From NCBI GenBank assembly GCA_902363675.1, contig CABJAV010000006.1, positions 1 through 64,000 on the forward strand: a stretch of DNA of 64,000 nucleotides, given 5' to 3'. The notes below the pieces were generated by a model. The model did not search any database. It saw nothing but the letters and a program-made list of their open reading frames with translations, and was not told where the DNA came from. The stretch comes from Lachnospiraceae bacterium (GTDB lineage: Bacteria; Bacillota; Clostridia; Lachnospirales; Lachnospiraceae). The translations under genes were made by a program, and so were the position numbers. Below, piece after piece: positions 8,083 to 17,619 of this stretch. Positions within the stretch are counted from its first letter, which is position 1. Every line of letters begins with the position of its first letter.

Positions 8083-10041
8083 ATGGAACAAAAGAAGATG
8101 ACAATGCAGGAAGCAGAGAAAAAAATCGACACTTACAAAGAAATATTTTCCGTTGTGCGTCTGCTTAAAGGGGAAGAAATAGAGGAAACACAAAAACAGA
8201 AAACAGACGGCATGGAGGGAGTAGATACTTCATGTCAGTGCTACAGTTTCTGGAAAAAACAACATCTGTGTGACAACTGCATTTCCATAAAAGCACTGCA
8301 TGAGAAAACACAAAAAACAAAGCTGGAATTTCTGGACAATGAAGTGTTTGAAGTAATTGCAAAATATATGGAAATCGATGGAGAGCCGTATGTTATGGAG
8401 TTACTGAACCGTATGGAGGAAGAAACTTTTGTTGATTCCATAGGAAGAGAAAAGCTCGTAGAAAAACTTACCGTTTATAATGACAAATTGTATAAAGATG
8501 TTTTGACAGGAGCATATAACCGCCTCTATTATGAGGAAGATGTAAAAAAGCGGATGCAGACATCCGGTGTGGCACTGATCGATGTGGATGATTTTAAGCT
8601 ATATAACGATACTTACGGACATCTCACCGGAGATATGGCACTTGTTACAGTTGCGAATGCTATCAAGAAATGTATCCGTAAAACAGATATTCTGGTACGT
8701 TACGGCGGTGATGAATTTATTTTGGTTTTGCCGGATGTCAATGAAGATATATTGATTCGCAAACTGCAGCGGGTACAGCATGCCATTCAGCATGCGAGTG
8801 TTCCGGGATATTCAAAACTACAGTTGTCAGTTAGTATTGGCGGAGTCGTATCCAGCAATGAATCGATTGAGAGTGCGGTCAGCCGTGCAGACAAACTGAT
8901 GTATCAGGCAAAGACAGACAAGAATATGGTGGTTACCGAGAAAAATAAGGTGAATCATGATGGAGAGATCAGTCCATTGGAGCAGACGAACCGCATGAAA
9001 CCACAGATTCTTATTATAGATGATTCAGAAATCAACAGAGATTTACTCGCGCAGATGTTAGAGGGAGAGTATCAGATTCTTCAGGCAGAAGATGGAGAAC
9101 ATGGAATACAGATGCTTGAGCAGCATGGAAGAGAAGTCTCACTTGTTCTTCTGGATATTATCATGCCGGGAATGGATGGATTTGAAGTGCTTTCTTATAT
9201 TAACCGCAGACAGTGGATTGAAGACATTCCGGTCATTATGATTTCGGGTGAGCATACAGAGACGGCGATTCGTCATGCATATGAATTTGGAGCTGTTGAC
9301 TATATCAACCGTCCATACGATGCGAAAATTGTTTACCAGCGTGTGACAAATACCATAAAATTATATGCAAAGCAGCGACGCCTGATTTCTCTTATTACGG
9401 ATCAGATCAATGAAAAAGAAAAAAATAACCAGATGATGATCCGCATTTTAAGTCAGATCGTTGAATTTCGTAATGGAGAGAGCGGAAGTCATGTACTTCA
9501 TATCAACAAATTGACCGAGATGCTTTTGGATTGTCTGATTCAAAAGACAGACCAATATCAGCTGGATGGACAGATGGTTTCCATGATTGCGACGGCATCT
9601 TCTCTTCATGACATCGGAAAAATAGGTGTGGATGAGAAGATTTTAAATAAACCGGGCAAACTGACGAAAGAAGAGTTTGAAATCATGAAGACGCATACGA
9701 TTATCGGTGCAGCAATACTTGAACATTTGGAAAACTATCAGGATGAGCCGATGGTCAAAGTGGCGCACGAAATCTGTCGCTGGCACCACGAGCGATTCGA
9801 TGGAAAAGGCTATCCGGATGGATTGAAAGCGGACGAGATTCCAATTTCTGCACAGGTGGTATCTGTGGCAGATGTTTATGACGCTTTGGTAAGTGAACGT
9901 GTTTATAAGAAAGCTTTTTCGCATGAAAAGGCTCTGCAGATGATCTTAGACGGTGAATGCGGACAGTTTAATCCGATTTTGATCGATTGTCTGAAAGAAA
10001 TCAGCGAGGAGATAAAGACAGAGTACAATGAACAATCATAA
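8083..10041 (+). CDS. Cys-motif / GGDEF / REC / HD-GYP signalling protein
   Basis: A 652-residue cytoplasmic protein with no membrane segment. In order: a short N-terminal domain with Cys51-x-Cys53-x9-Cys63-x2-Cys66; a GGDEF domain with intact GGDEF at 208-212 and an inhibitory-site RxxD at 199-202; a receiver domain with phosphoacceptor Asp358; and an HD-GYP domain with HD at 509-510 and GYP at 576-578. It thus carries sequence-intact cyclic-di-GMP synthase and phosphodiesterase modules around a receiver. The Cys pattern suggests metal, haem or redox sensing (inference). The start is uncertain: ATG at 8083, ATG at 8098 or TTG at 8071 are possible and none has a strong ribosome binding site. 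It overlaps the next gene by 14 bases. Confidence 0.88.
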   Translation: MEQKKMTMQEAEKKIDTYKEIFSVVRLLKGEEIEETQKQKTDGMEGVDTSCQCYSFWKKQHLCDNCISIKALHEKTQKTKLEFLDNEVFEVIAKYMEIDGEPYVMELLNRMEEETFVDSIGREKLVEKLTVYNDKLYKDVLTGAYNRLYYEEDVKKRMQTSGVALIDVDDFKLYNDTYGHLTGDMALVTVANAIKKCIRKTDILVRYGGDEFILVLPDVNEDILIRKLQRVQHAIQHASVPGYSKLQLSVSIGGVVSSNESIESAVSRADKLMYQAKTDKNMVVTEKNKVNHDGEISPLEQTNRMKPQILIIDDSEINRDLLAQMLEGEYQILQAEDGEHGIQMLEQHGREVSLVLLDIIMPGMDGFEVLSYINRRQWIEDIPVIMISGEHTETAIRHAYEFGAVDYINRPYDAKIVYQRVTNTIKLYAKQRRLISLITDQINEKEKNNQMMIRILSQIVEFRNGESGSHVLHINKLTEMLLDCLIQKTDQYQLDGQMVSMIATASSLHDIGKIGVDEKILNKPGKLTKEEFEIMKTHTIIGAAILEHLENYQDEPMVKVAHEICRWHHERFDGKGYPDGLKADEIPISAQVVSVADVYDALVSERVYKKAFSHEKALQMILDGECGQFNPILIDCLKEISEEIKTEYNEQS

Positions 10042-10861
10042 TCATCAGAAGAAAATTGCACTGATCAATGATTTTACCGGATTTGGACGGTGCTCCATTG
10101 CCGTACAGCTTCCAATTATTTCGATGATGAAAGTGCAGTGCTGTCCGTTGCCGACTTCTATTTTTTCGAATCATACCGGATATGAACATTTTTTCTATAC
10201 GGATTATACAGATAATATGGATGCCTATATGCAGGAATGGAAACGGCTGGATCTGCAGTTTAAAGGGATTTGCACTGGCTTTCTGGGTTCTGCAAAACAA
10301 ATTCAGATTGTAAGTGATTTTATCCGGCAATTTAAAGAGAACGATTCAATTGTGATCATTGATCCGGTGATGGGAGATTATGGAAAGCCTTATCCTACCT
10401 ATACGGATGAAATGTGCAAAAAAATAGTAGAGCTGGTGCGTTACGCGGATATCGTAGTTCCGAATGTGACGGAAGCATGTGTTTTGACCGATACGCCGTA
10501 CAAAGAGCGCTGGACAACAAGAGAACTGATTGTCCTGGCAGAAAAGATTTCAGCAATTGGACCGGAAAAGGTAGTTATTACAGGAATTCCACAGAAGACC
10601 TATGTATCGAATTTCTGTTATGAAAAAGAGAAAGGATACGAGATGATCCGTACCCATAAAGTGGGAAATTCCCGTTCAGGAACCGGTGATATTTTCTCAG
10701 CAATCGTTGCAGCGGATGCAGTAAACGGTGTGGAATTTACCGCATCTGTAAGAAAGGCATCAAAGTTTATCCAGAAATGTATTCAAAAGTCGGTAGAGAT
10801 GGATTTACCGCTTACAGATGGCGTCTGTTTTGAAGAACTGCTTTATACATTGCGGGCATAA
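10028..10861 (+). CDS. Pyridoxamine/pyridoxal kinase (PfkB-like)
   Basis: Ribokinase-fold vitamin B6 kinase of 277 residues, phosphorylating pyridoxal, pyridoxamine or pyridoxine with ATP. It begins with the characteristic INDFTGFGRCS segment. It has VIIDPVMGDYG mid-protein, VPNVTEA next, and the catalytic GTGD in SRSGTGDIFSA near residue 220, where the Asp acts as base. Length fits the PdxK/PdxY group. It overlaps the end of the cyclic-di-GMP gene and so is probably cotranscribed with it. The two functions have no obvious link. Confidence 0.88.
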   Translation: MNNHNHQKKIALINDFTGFGRCSIAVQLPIISMMKVQCCPLPTSIFSNHTGYEHFFYTDYTDNMDAYMQEWKRLDLQFKGICTGFLGSAKQIQIVSDFIRQFKENDSIVIIDPVMGDYGKPYPTYTDEMCKKIVELVRYADIVVPNVTEACVLTDTPYKERWTTRELIVLAEKISAIGPEKVVITGIPQKTYVSNFCYEKEKGYEMIRTHKVGNSRSGTGDIFSAIVAADAVNGVEFTASVRKASKFIQKCIQKSVEMDLPLTDGVCFEELLYTLRA

Positions 10862-10913
10862 GTATGATAGTGAAAATTTGAGAGAGTATTTATAATAAAG
10901 GAGTAAATCGACT

Positions 10914-11531
10914 ATGAATAAAGGAATGAACATTTTATACCAGGTACACAATAATCTTTATGTGAATCTGACGAATCGCTGTCCCTGCGCCTGTACATTT
11001 TGTTTAAGACAGACGATGGATTCTGTAGCAGCAGATGATGCGACTTTATGGTTAGAGCATGAACCGGAAGTCGAAGAAGTGATTGCGGAATTTGATAAAT
11101 TTGATATGTCTGTTTATGATGAGGTTGTATTCTGTGGATACGGGGAACCGACAGAGCGACGGGATGTGCTTCTTTCCGTTGCAAAATATGTAAAGGAACA
11201 TTTTCATAAGCCAATACGTATCAATACAAATGGGCTTGCTAATCTCATCTGGGAGAAAGATGTGACACCGGAATTGAAAGGTCTGATTGATACGGTATCG
11301 ATCAGCCTGAATACGCCGAATGCACAGCGTTATCATGAACTGGTACGCAGCAGATTCGGTGAGAAATCTTTTGACGCGATGCTTGCATTTGCAAAAGAAG
11401 CAACAAAGTATGTACCACATGTGGTGCTTACAACCGTCGATACGACACTGACAAAAGAAGAGGAAAAACAGTGTCAGCAGATCTGTGATTCGCTTGGAGT
11501 GACATATCGTATTCGTCCATGGGAGGATTAG
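10914..11531 (+). CDS. Short radical SAM protein (TatD-linked type)
   Basis: A 205-residue radical SAM enzyme. The Cys cluster is in NRCPCACTFCLR (C-x3-C-x2-C near residues 22-29), which would hold the 4Fe-4S cluster, and FCGYGEPTER supplies the SAM-binding glycine motif. Small size and sequence resemble the radical SAM group often encoded next to tatD nucleases; no tatD gene is in view. Substrate unknown. Start ATG is behind AAAGGAG. A hairpin at 11561-11603 ends the unit. Confidence 0.82.
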   Translation: MNKGMNILYQVHNNLYVNLTNRCPCACTFCLRQTMDSVAADDATLWLEHEPEVEEVIAEFDKFDMSVYDEVVFCGYGEPTERRDVLLSVAKYVKEHFHKPIRINTNGLANLIWEKDVTPELKGLIDTVSISLNTPNAQRYHELVRSRFGEKSFDAMLAFAKEATKYVPHVVLTTVDTTLTKEEEKQCQQICDSLGVTYRIRPWED

Positions 11532-11560
11532 ATGAAAAGGACTGAATACCTTTATATTAA

Positions 11561-11603
11561 GAAAACGCCTGTTTCGTGGAAATTCCATAAAGCAGGCGTT
11601 TTC
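11561..11603. terminator. Bidirectional terminator between the radical SAM and alcohol dehydrogenase genes
   Basis: Perfect 11-base arms GAAAACGCCTG / CAGGCGTTTTC around a 21-base loop. A-rich and T-rich arm ends serve both convergent genes. Confidence 0.7.
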
Positions 11604-11636
11604 TATATAAGATGTATTTGATGAAATCTGATAAAC

Positions 11637-12854
11637 TTAGAAATCTACTTCCGTGTCATAGTAGCAGCACTTCAACAGTTTCTCCATTTCCTCCTGACTT
11701 GGCTGTCTTGGATTGGAGCCGGTGCAGGCATCAAGGATCGCATTGGCTGCGATATCATGAAGACGATCTAAGAATACTTCTTCCGGAACGAATCCATGTT
11801 CCGTCGGATAGCTGTCCGGACCATAGTTTTTAATGCAGTGTGGAATATTCAATTCATCATTCATACCGCGAAGGTAAGCAATCAGCAGGTCAACTTTCTC
11901 GTCGAGAAAATTTCCGCCTAATCCCATGAAATCTGCAATCTCACCATAACGTTTCTTTGCTGTCTCATCCTTGGCGTTAAAGGCGATGACTTTTGGAAGG
12001 TACATCGCATTGGCAGCACCGTGGATAATATGAGCACCATAGTCTGCAAAAGCAGCACCTGTCTTATGTGCCATGGAGTGAACGATTCCAAGTAATGCGT
12101 TGGAGAATGCCATACCGGCAAGACACTGTGCGTTATGCATAGAATCACGCTTCTCCATATCTCCATTGTAAGAACCGACCAGATCACGCTGGATCATCTT
12201 GATCGCATGAAGTGCGAGAGGATCGGTAAAGTCACAATTTGCAGTGGAAACATATGCTTCGATTGCATGGGTCATTGCATCCATTCCGGTATGTGCGACC
12301 AGTTTCTGTGGCATGGTCTCTGCAAGTTCGGGATCTACGATTGCAACGTCCGGTGTGATCTCAAAGTCAGCAATCGGATATTTGATACCCTTTTCATAAT
12401 CAGTGATGATTGAAAATGCGGTCACTTCCGTTGCGGTACCGGATGTAGATGAAATTGCGCAGAAGTGTGCTTTCTGACGAAGTTTCGGAATGCCGAACAC
12501 TTTGCACATATCTTCAAATGTGATATCCGGATATTCGTATTTGATCCACATGGCTTTTGCTGCATCAATCGGAGATCCGCCGCCGATTGCAACGATCCAG
12601 TCCGGTTGGAATGCTTCCATTGCAGCAGCACCTTTCATAACAGTCTCAACCGATGGATCTGGCTCAATACCTTCAAATAACTGAACTTCCATACCAGCTT
12701 CTTCCAGGTACTGTTTTGCGCGGTCAAGGAAACCGAAACGTTTCATAGATCCACCGCCAACACAGATAATAGCGCGTTTTCCTTCGAATGTTTTGAGTGC
12801 TTCCAAAGCTCCTTTTCCATGATACAGGTCACGTGGTAATGTAAATCTTGCCAT
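11637..12854 (-). CDS. Iron-containing alcohol dehydrogenase (type III)
   Basis: Type III metal-dependent alcohol dehydrogenase of 405 residues that probably reduces aldehydes to alcohols with NAD(P)H in fermentation. Nucleotide-binding GGGS motifs occur in CVGGGSMKRFG and AIGGGSPIDAAKA. Metal-ligand segments are DAMTHAIEAYVS and HSMAHKTGA with the following His-rich AHIIHGAANA. The start is the ATG behind GGAGGAG on this strand (MARFTLPRDLYHG); an upstream in-frame ATG would add 12 residues unlike the family. Substrate (butanol, ethanol or 1,3-propanediol type) cannot be told. The leader holds a TTCG-capped hairpin and a Rex-like half-palindrome. Confidence 0.92.
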   Translation of the reverse strand: MARFTLPRDLYHGKGALEALKTFEGKRAIICVGGGSMKRFGFLDRAKQYLEEAGMEVQLFEGIEPDPSVETVMKGAAAMEAFQPDWIVAIGGGSPIDAAKAMWIKYEYPDITFEDMCKVFGIPKLRQKAHFCAISSTSGTATEVTAFSIITDYEKGIKYPIADFEITPDVAIVDPELAETMPQKLVAHTGMDAMTHAIEAYVSTANCDFTDPLALHAIKMIQRDLVGSYNGDMEKRDSMHNAQCLAGMAFSNALLGIVHSMAHKTGAAFADYGAHIIHGAANAMYLPKVIAFNAKDETAKKRYGEIADFMGLGGNFLDEKVDLLIAYLRGMNDELNIPHCIKNYGPDSYPTEHGFVPEEVFLDRLHDIAANAILDACTGSNPRQPSQEEMEKLLKCCYYDTEVDF

Positions 12855-12868
12855 AGCTCCTCCAATCT

Positions 12869-12957
12869 GCCGCCGAAGCGGCTGCCCCAATGATTATTTG
12901 GTTGATTACATCAACCTATGTGGTAATATTATACCATGATTGTTAAAAAAATGACAT
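12869..12957 (-). promoter_or_regulatory. Leader and promoter of the alcohol dehydrogenase gene
   Basis: On the minus strand a TATAAT is preceded by ATGTCAT-N4-TTAACAA (12940-12957 on the plus strand). Its right half matches the clostridial Rex consensus TTGTTAA-N4-TTAACAA at all seven positions and its left half at four. Downstream are a perfect small dyad, GGTTGAT-N3-ATCAACC (12900-12916), and GCCGC-TTCG-GCGGC (12869-12882) just before the ribosome binding site. Redox control by Rex is inferred. Confidence 0.4.
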
Positions 12958-13116
12958 GAATTTATACAAGTTTAATAAGATTTCTTGTATTTTGTAAAAA
13001 ACACGAAATAGCGACCAATATTTATGGAAACATGCTAAAATAAAAGGAACACTTTCAAAAAGAGTGAGCGAAATGTGTGAACAAACACAAATAAATTACT
13101 TCGAGGAGTGACAAAA

Positions 13117-13488
13117 ATGAAGTACTTGAGACAATTACTAATTATTCTTATTTTCTCTTTTATTGGAGAGGTATTGCACAGCCTGATTCCTATACAGGTT
13201 CCGGCAAGCATTTATGGACTTGTGTTGCTGTTTATAGCACTTTTGACTGGCATTATTCAGCTTCCACAGGTAAAAGAAGCGGCAAAGTATCTCATTGAGA
13301 TTATGCCGTTGATGTTTATTCCCGCAGGTGTCGGTTTGTTAGAAAGCTGGGGTGACCTGAAATCTATCCTTATTCCGGTTCTGATTCTTCTGGTGGCATC
13401 TACCATTTTGGTTATGGGAGTTTCCGGAAAAGTGACACAGGGAATTATTCAAAGAAGTAAACGAAAGGAATCTGAGAAACAGTCATGA
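13117..13488 (+). CDS. lrgA: LrgA/CidA holin-like membrane protein
   Basis: Small membrane protein of 123 residues with four hydrophobic segments. The PASIYGLVLLF segment and IMPLMFIPAGVGLLE are hallmarks of the CidA/LrgA family. These proteins form holin-like pores or take part in pyruvate/overflow-metabolite transport, depending on the organism. The start is ATG behind GAGGAG; a GTG nine bases upstream overlaps that site. It overlaps lrgB by four bases (ATGA). No LytSR system lies nearby in the window. Confidence 0.9.
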   Translation: MKYLRQLLIILIFSFIGEVLHSLIPIQVPASIYGLVLLFIALLTGIIQLPQVKEAAKYLIEIMPLMFIPAGVGLLESWGDLKSILIPVLILLVASTILVMGVSGKVTQGIIQRSKRKESEKQS

Positions 13489-14177
13489 GCAATTTTTTAG
13501 AAAATTCAGTATTTTTTGGTGTATTTATCAGTATCATAACTTATGAAATCGGTGTCTTAATTAAAAAGAAATTAAAGCTGGCAATCTTTAATCCGCTTTT
13601 GATTTCTATTGCGTTGATCATCGTATTTCTTCTTGCTTTTCATATTAAATATAATGTATATGAGAGCGGTGCACAGTATTTATCGTATTTTCTGACCCCG
13701 GCGACTGTAGCACTTGCGGTGCCGCTTTATGAACAGATCGAGCCGCTTAAGAAGAACTGGAAAGCCGTTGTTGCGGGAATTTTGTCTGGTGCGCTGACAT
13801 CTGCGTTATGTGTGCTTGCGGTTGCATTGATTTTCCAGTTAGATCATAAACAGTATGTTACACTTTTACCAAAGTCCATTACTACAGCAATCGGTATGGG
13901 ACTTTCGGAGGAACTTGGGGGTATTGTGACCATTACCGTTGCGGTCATCGTTGTGACAGGTGTGATCGGGAACATGTTTGCTGAGTCGATCTGCAAATTG
14001 TTCCATATTACAGATCCGGTTGCGAAAGGTATCGGAATCGGTTCGGCATCCCATGCGATGGGTACCGCCAAGGCTATGGAGATGGGGGAGATCGAAGGCG
14101 CAATGAGTAGCCTTTCCATAGCGGTATCCGGTTTACTTACGGTAGTAGTTTCCATTATTTTTGCCCAGATTTATTAA
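13485..14177 (+). CDS. lrgB: LrgB/CidB family membrane protein
   Basis: Polytopic membrane protein of 230 residues, partner of the upstream LrgA. The segment SITTAIGMGLSEELGG and the Gly-rich KGIGIGSASHAMGTAKAMEMGE near the C-terminus are the conserved core of the LrgB family. Its start codon overlaps the stop of lrgA, so the two are translationally coupled. The pair affects murein hydrolase activity or export of glycolytic by-products in studied Firmicutes; here the role is inferred from family alone. Confidence 0.92.
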   Translation: MSNFLENSVFFGVFISIITYEIGVLIKKKLKLAIFNPLLISIALIIVFLLAFHIKYNVYESGAQYLSYFLTPATVALAVPLYEQIEPLKKNWKAVVAGILSGALTSALCVLAVALIFQLDHKQYVTLLPKSITTAIGMGLSEELGGIVTITVAVIVVTGVIGNMFAESICKLFHITDPVAKGIGIGSASHAMGTAKAMEMGEIEGAMSSLSIAVSGLLTVVVSIIFAQIY

Positions 14178-14211
14178 ATACGGGAAAAAGCGGACATAAA
14201 GGAGAAGAAAA

Positions 14212-17200
14212 ATGTCGTTACAATTTGTATTGGGGAGTTCCGGAAGCGGAAAAACCGAATATGTATACGGCCAGATCGTGGCACAGGCGGGGGAGCATCC
14301 GAAGAAAAATTATCTCGTGATCGTTCCGGAACAGTTTACGATGCAGACGCAGCAGAAACTGGTTGAACTTGCGCCGAATCATGCCATTATGAATATCGAT
14401 GTCCTCAGTTTTAAAAGACTGGCATATCGTGTATTCGACGAGATGGGAAGAACCGATATTCAGGTGCTCGAAGAGACTGGAAAGAATCTTGTGCTTCGCA
14501 AGCTGGCGAGTGAGCAGGAAGAAAATCTGACTGTTTTGCGTCCGAATATGAACCGCATGGGATATATTGGAGAGGTCAAATCATTGATCTCAGAATTTAT
14601 GCAGTACAACATTACCTGGGAGCAGCTGGAAAAAATTACGCAAAAAGCTGGAATTTCTCCGGTCCTTTCGGCAAAGCTGCGTGATATTTCCGTAATGTAC
14701 CGTGCGTTTGAGACTTTTATGCAGGGAAGTTATATTACGGATGAAGAAATTTTGTCGGTACTTGCTTCAATGGCAAAAGACTCTGTAATTTTAAGCGACA
14801 GTGTTCTGGTATTTGATGAATTTACCGGATTTACGCCGGTGCAGAATCAGCTCATGCAGGAACTTCTTCAGGTGACAGATCGTATTCTTATTACACTTAC
14901 CATGGATGCCAGAGAAGATTTTTACCACAGTATGGGAAGTGAAGAGTTGTTCGATATGTCGAAGAAGACCATTCATGTGCTTTCCAAAATGGCGGATGGA
15001 TTACATATTCCGGTTTTAGAACCGATCGTACTGGCGGACAGTGACAAAAAACGATTTTATGACGCGCCGGCATTGGCATTTCTTGAAAAGAATCTTTTTC
15101 GAACTCCATACGAAAAAATGGACAAAGAAGTTGAAGAGATACACCTTGCAGCGGTGCGTACCCCGAAGGATGAGCTTACGCTTGTTGCAAGGGAAATCAA
15201 CCGTCTGGTACGGCAGGGATACCGCTACCGTGAGATCGCGGTTGTGACAGGCTCGGTTGAGACATATCAGAGTTATATTGATCCATTGTTTACCAAATAT
15301 GAGATTCCATATTTTATGGATACCACAAAGGAAGTACTGTTTCATCCGTTTATCGAGTTTATCCGTGCAACGCTTGAAATTATAACCGGTAATTACAGCT
15401 ATGAAGCGATGATGCGCTTTTTGCGGTGTGGCTTCTGTGCGATTACACAGGAGGACCTGGATGCCTGCGACAATTATCTGGTGGCTACGGGAATCCGTGG
15501 GCATGGGGCATGGAACAAGCGCTGGCTTCGCATGCCGCGGCAGAAATCCATGTATGATCTTGAAAAGCTCAATGAAATCCGGGAAAATATCGCAGACATA
15601 TTAGAACCTGTGTATGAAGTATTTTCCAGAGAGGATGCCTGCGTATCGGATGGCGTTCTGGCATTATACCAGTTACTGGTAAGACTGGATGTGGAGAAAC
15701 AGTTATGGCAGAGAGAGCAGGAACTCCTGGAAGCAGATGAGCAGACGAAATCGAAGGAGTACGGACAGATTTTTGAAATTGTCATGCACCTTTTGGAAAA
15801 ATATAATCTGCTGTTGGGGCAGAAACCTTTGGATGCAGAATCGTTTACAGAAGTTCTTGATGCAGGATTATCGGCTGCTTCCGTTGCAGTAATTCCGCCT
15901 GGATATGACAGTGTCACGATTGGTGATATTGAACGAACACGATTGAATCATGTAAAGATTCTGTTTTTTGTAGGTGTGAACGACGGGCTTATTCCAAAAA
16001 GCAGCAATCACGGCGGCATTATCTCCGAATATGAAAGAGAGATGCTTTTAGAGAGCGATATCGAGCTTGCACCCGGGGCGCGTGAGCAGGCGTTTATCCA
16101 GCGTTTTTATCTGTACCGCAATCTGACAAAACCGTCTCGGCAGCTGTATATGAGTTATGCAAGAATTGACAGGGAAGGAAAAGCGCTGCGTCCTTCGTAT
16201 CTTGTGGCTGTCATACGAAGAATTTTTCCGAAGCTGGAACTTAAGGAATATGAGGAGATTGAGGCGGCAGATGATTTCTATACAAAAGAGGCGGCAGCAG
16301 ATTATCTGATTCATGGAAAGAAAGACGAGGCATGGTTTGCTCTGGCCAAGTGGTTCATGGATACGGATGAGACGGAAAATGAAAAGATTACCGGGCTTTT
16401 GACAGCGGCATACTGTTGTTATAAAAATACACCAATCAGTCAGGCGGTGGCGCGCGCTCTGTACGGCAGGAGACTCGAAGGAAGTGTGACCCGGTTAGAA
16501 CGTTTTGCAGCCTGTGCCTATGCGCATTATCTGCAGTATGGCTTGCAGCTTCGTGAGCGGGAGACAGCTGGATTTGAGAGCGTGGACATGGGTAATCTTT
16601 ACCATGAGGCTTTGGAGAGGTACAGCCGGAAGTTAGAGGCATCGGAGTATGACTGGTTCGGCGTACCGGATGAAGCGAGATGTCTTATGGCGGCAGAAGC
16701 GATGGATGAGGCTTTGGAAGGATATCCAAATGCAAGTCTTTCTGATTCTGCACAGAATATGCATCAGACAAAGCGCATGAAGGATATTTTTGATCAGACG
16801 GTATGGGCACTGACAAAGCAGGTGCGGGCGGGCGCGTTTGTGCCGACGGATTTTGAAATCCGGTTTTCTGAGCTGGAACAATCTGCCGCATTGGAATATG
16901 AGCTGGCAAACGACGTGCAGATGCGTCTGACCGGACGGATTGACCGGTTGGACACATACGAAGACGAACAGAAACTCTGCGTGAAAGTCATTGACTATAA
17001 ATCAGGCAACACCAGATTTGATCTGATCAAAATTTACCAGGGTCTGCAGTTGCAGCTGGTCGTATATATGAATGCCGCGATGGAACTGGCAGACAAAAAG
17101 CATCCGAAAAAAGAAATTATTCCGGGCGGCATTTTGTATTATCACATCGATGATCCGGTACTTGAAACAGAGGAAAACATAAGCGAAAGCGAGGCGGAGC

Positions 17201-17610
17201 ATGCGCTTCTTATGGCACTTCGCCCGGATGGACTGGTAAATGCTGATGAAACGATTTACCGTGGCATGGATGCTGATTTTGAAGGTAAATCAGAAGTAAT
17301 TCCGGTAGAATTAAAGAAGTCAGGAGAAATTTCCATGGCACGTTCCCATGTGGCAACCACGGACGAATTTGCGTTGATCCAGCGGTATGTCACAGCGGAA
17401 ATAAAAAGACAGGGACAGCAGATCTATACGGGCGATGTAAGTGTAAATCCATATCAGAACGGGACGGAGTGCAGCTGCAATTACTGTCCGTATGCCAGTG
17501 TGTGTGGTATCGGTGGAAAGATTCCGGGATATGGATACCGTCACATGGAAAATCTGTCAAAGGATGATGTATTCGACCATATGGAAACGGATCTGGCGAG
17601 ACAGGAGTAG
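14212..17610 (+). CDS. addB: AddB subunit of the AddAB helicase-nuclease
   Basis: AddB, 1132 residues. With AddA it resects double-strand DNA ends to a Chi sequence for RecA loading. Walker A GSSGSGKTEYVY lies at the N-terminus. The C-terminal nuclease domain has VIDYKSGN with its catalytic Asp and Lys, and an iron-sulfur staple formed by a Cys in RFAACAYAHYL and the trio C-x2-C-x5-C in CNYCPYASVCG. Length matches family members. AAAGGAG precedes the ATG. addA begins nine bases after its stop and maf follows, the usual clostridial order. Confidence 0.96.
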   Translation: MSLQFVLGSSGSGKTEYVYGQIVAQAGEHPKKNYLVIVPEQFTMQTQQKLVELAPNHAIMNIDVLSFKRLAYRVFDEMGRTDIQVLEETGKNLVLRKLASEQEENLTVLRPNMNRMGYIGEVKSLISEFMQYNITWEQLEKITQKAGISPVLSAKLRDISVMYRAFETFMQGSYITDEEILSVLASMAKDSVILSDSVLVFDEFTGFTPVQNQLMQELLQVTDRILITLTMDAREDFYHSMGSEELFDMSKKTIHVLSKMADGLHIPVLEPIVLADSDKKRFYDAPALAFLEKNLFRTPYEKMDKEVEEIHLAAVRTPKDELTLVAREINRLVRQGYRYREIAVVTGSVETYQSYIDPLFTKYEIPYFMDTTKEVLFHPFIEFIRATLEIITGNYSYEAMMRFLRCGFCAITQEDLDACDNYLVATGIRGHGAWNKRWLRMPRQKSMYDLEKLNEIRENIADILEPVYEVFSREDACVSDGVLALYQLLVRLDVEKQLWQREQELLEADEQTKSKEYGQIFEIVMHLLEKYNLLLGQKPLDAESFTEVLDAGLSAASVAVIPPGYDSVTIGDIERTRLNHVKILFFVGVNDGLIPKSSNHGGIISEYEREMLLESDIELAPGAREQAFIQRFYLYRNLTKPSRQLYMSYARIDREGKALRPSYLVAVIRRIFPKLELKEYEEIEAADDFYTKEAAADYLIHGKKDEAWFALAKWFMDTDETENEKITGLLTAAYCCYKNTPISQAVARALYGRRLEGSVTRLERFAACAYAHYLQYGLQLRERETAGFESVDMGNLYHEALERYSRKLEASEYDWFGVPDEARCLMAAEAMDEALEGYPNASLSDSAQNMHQTKRMKDIFDQTVWALTKQVRAGAFVPTDFEIRFSELEQSAALEYELANDVQMRLTGRIDRLDTYEDEQKLCVKVIDYKSGNTRFDLIKIYQGLQLQLVVYMNAAMELADKKHPKKEIIPGGILYYHIDDPVLETEENISESEAEHALLMALRPDGLVNADETIYRGMDADFEGKSEVIPVELKKSGEISMARSHVATTDEFALIQRYVTAEIKRQGQQIYTGDVSVNPYQNGTECSCNYCPYASVCGIGGKIPGYGYRHMENLSKDDVFDHMETDLARQE

Positions 17611-17619
17611 GAGGAAATC

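Noticed and set aside
11052..11588. Minus-strand frame of 178 codons over the radical SAM gene
   Set aside because: Antisense to a protein with clear motifs, no ribosome binding site and no known family.
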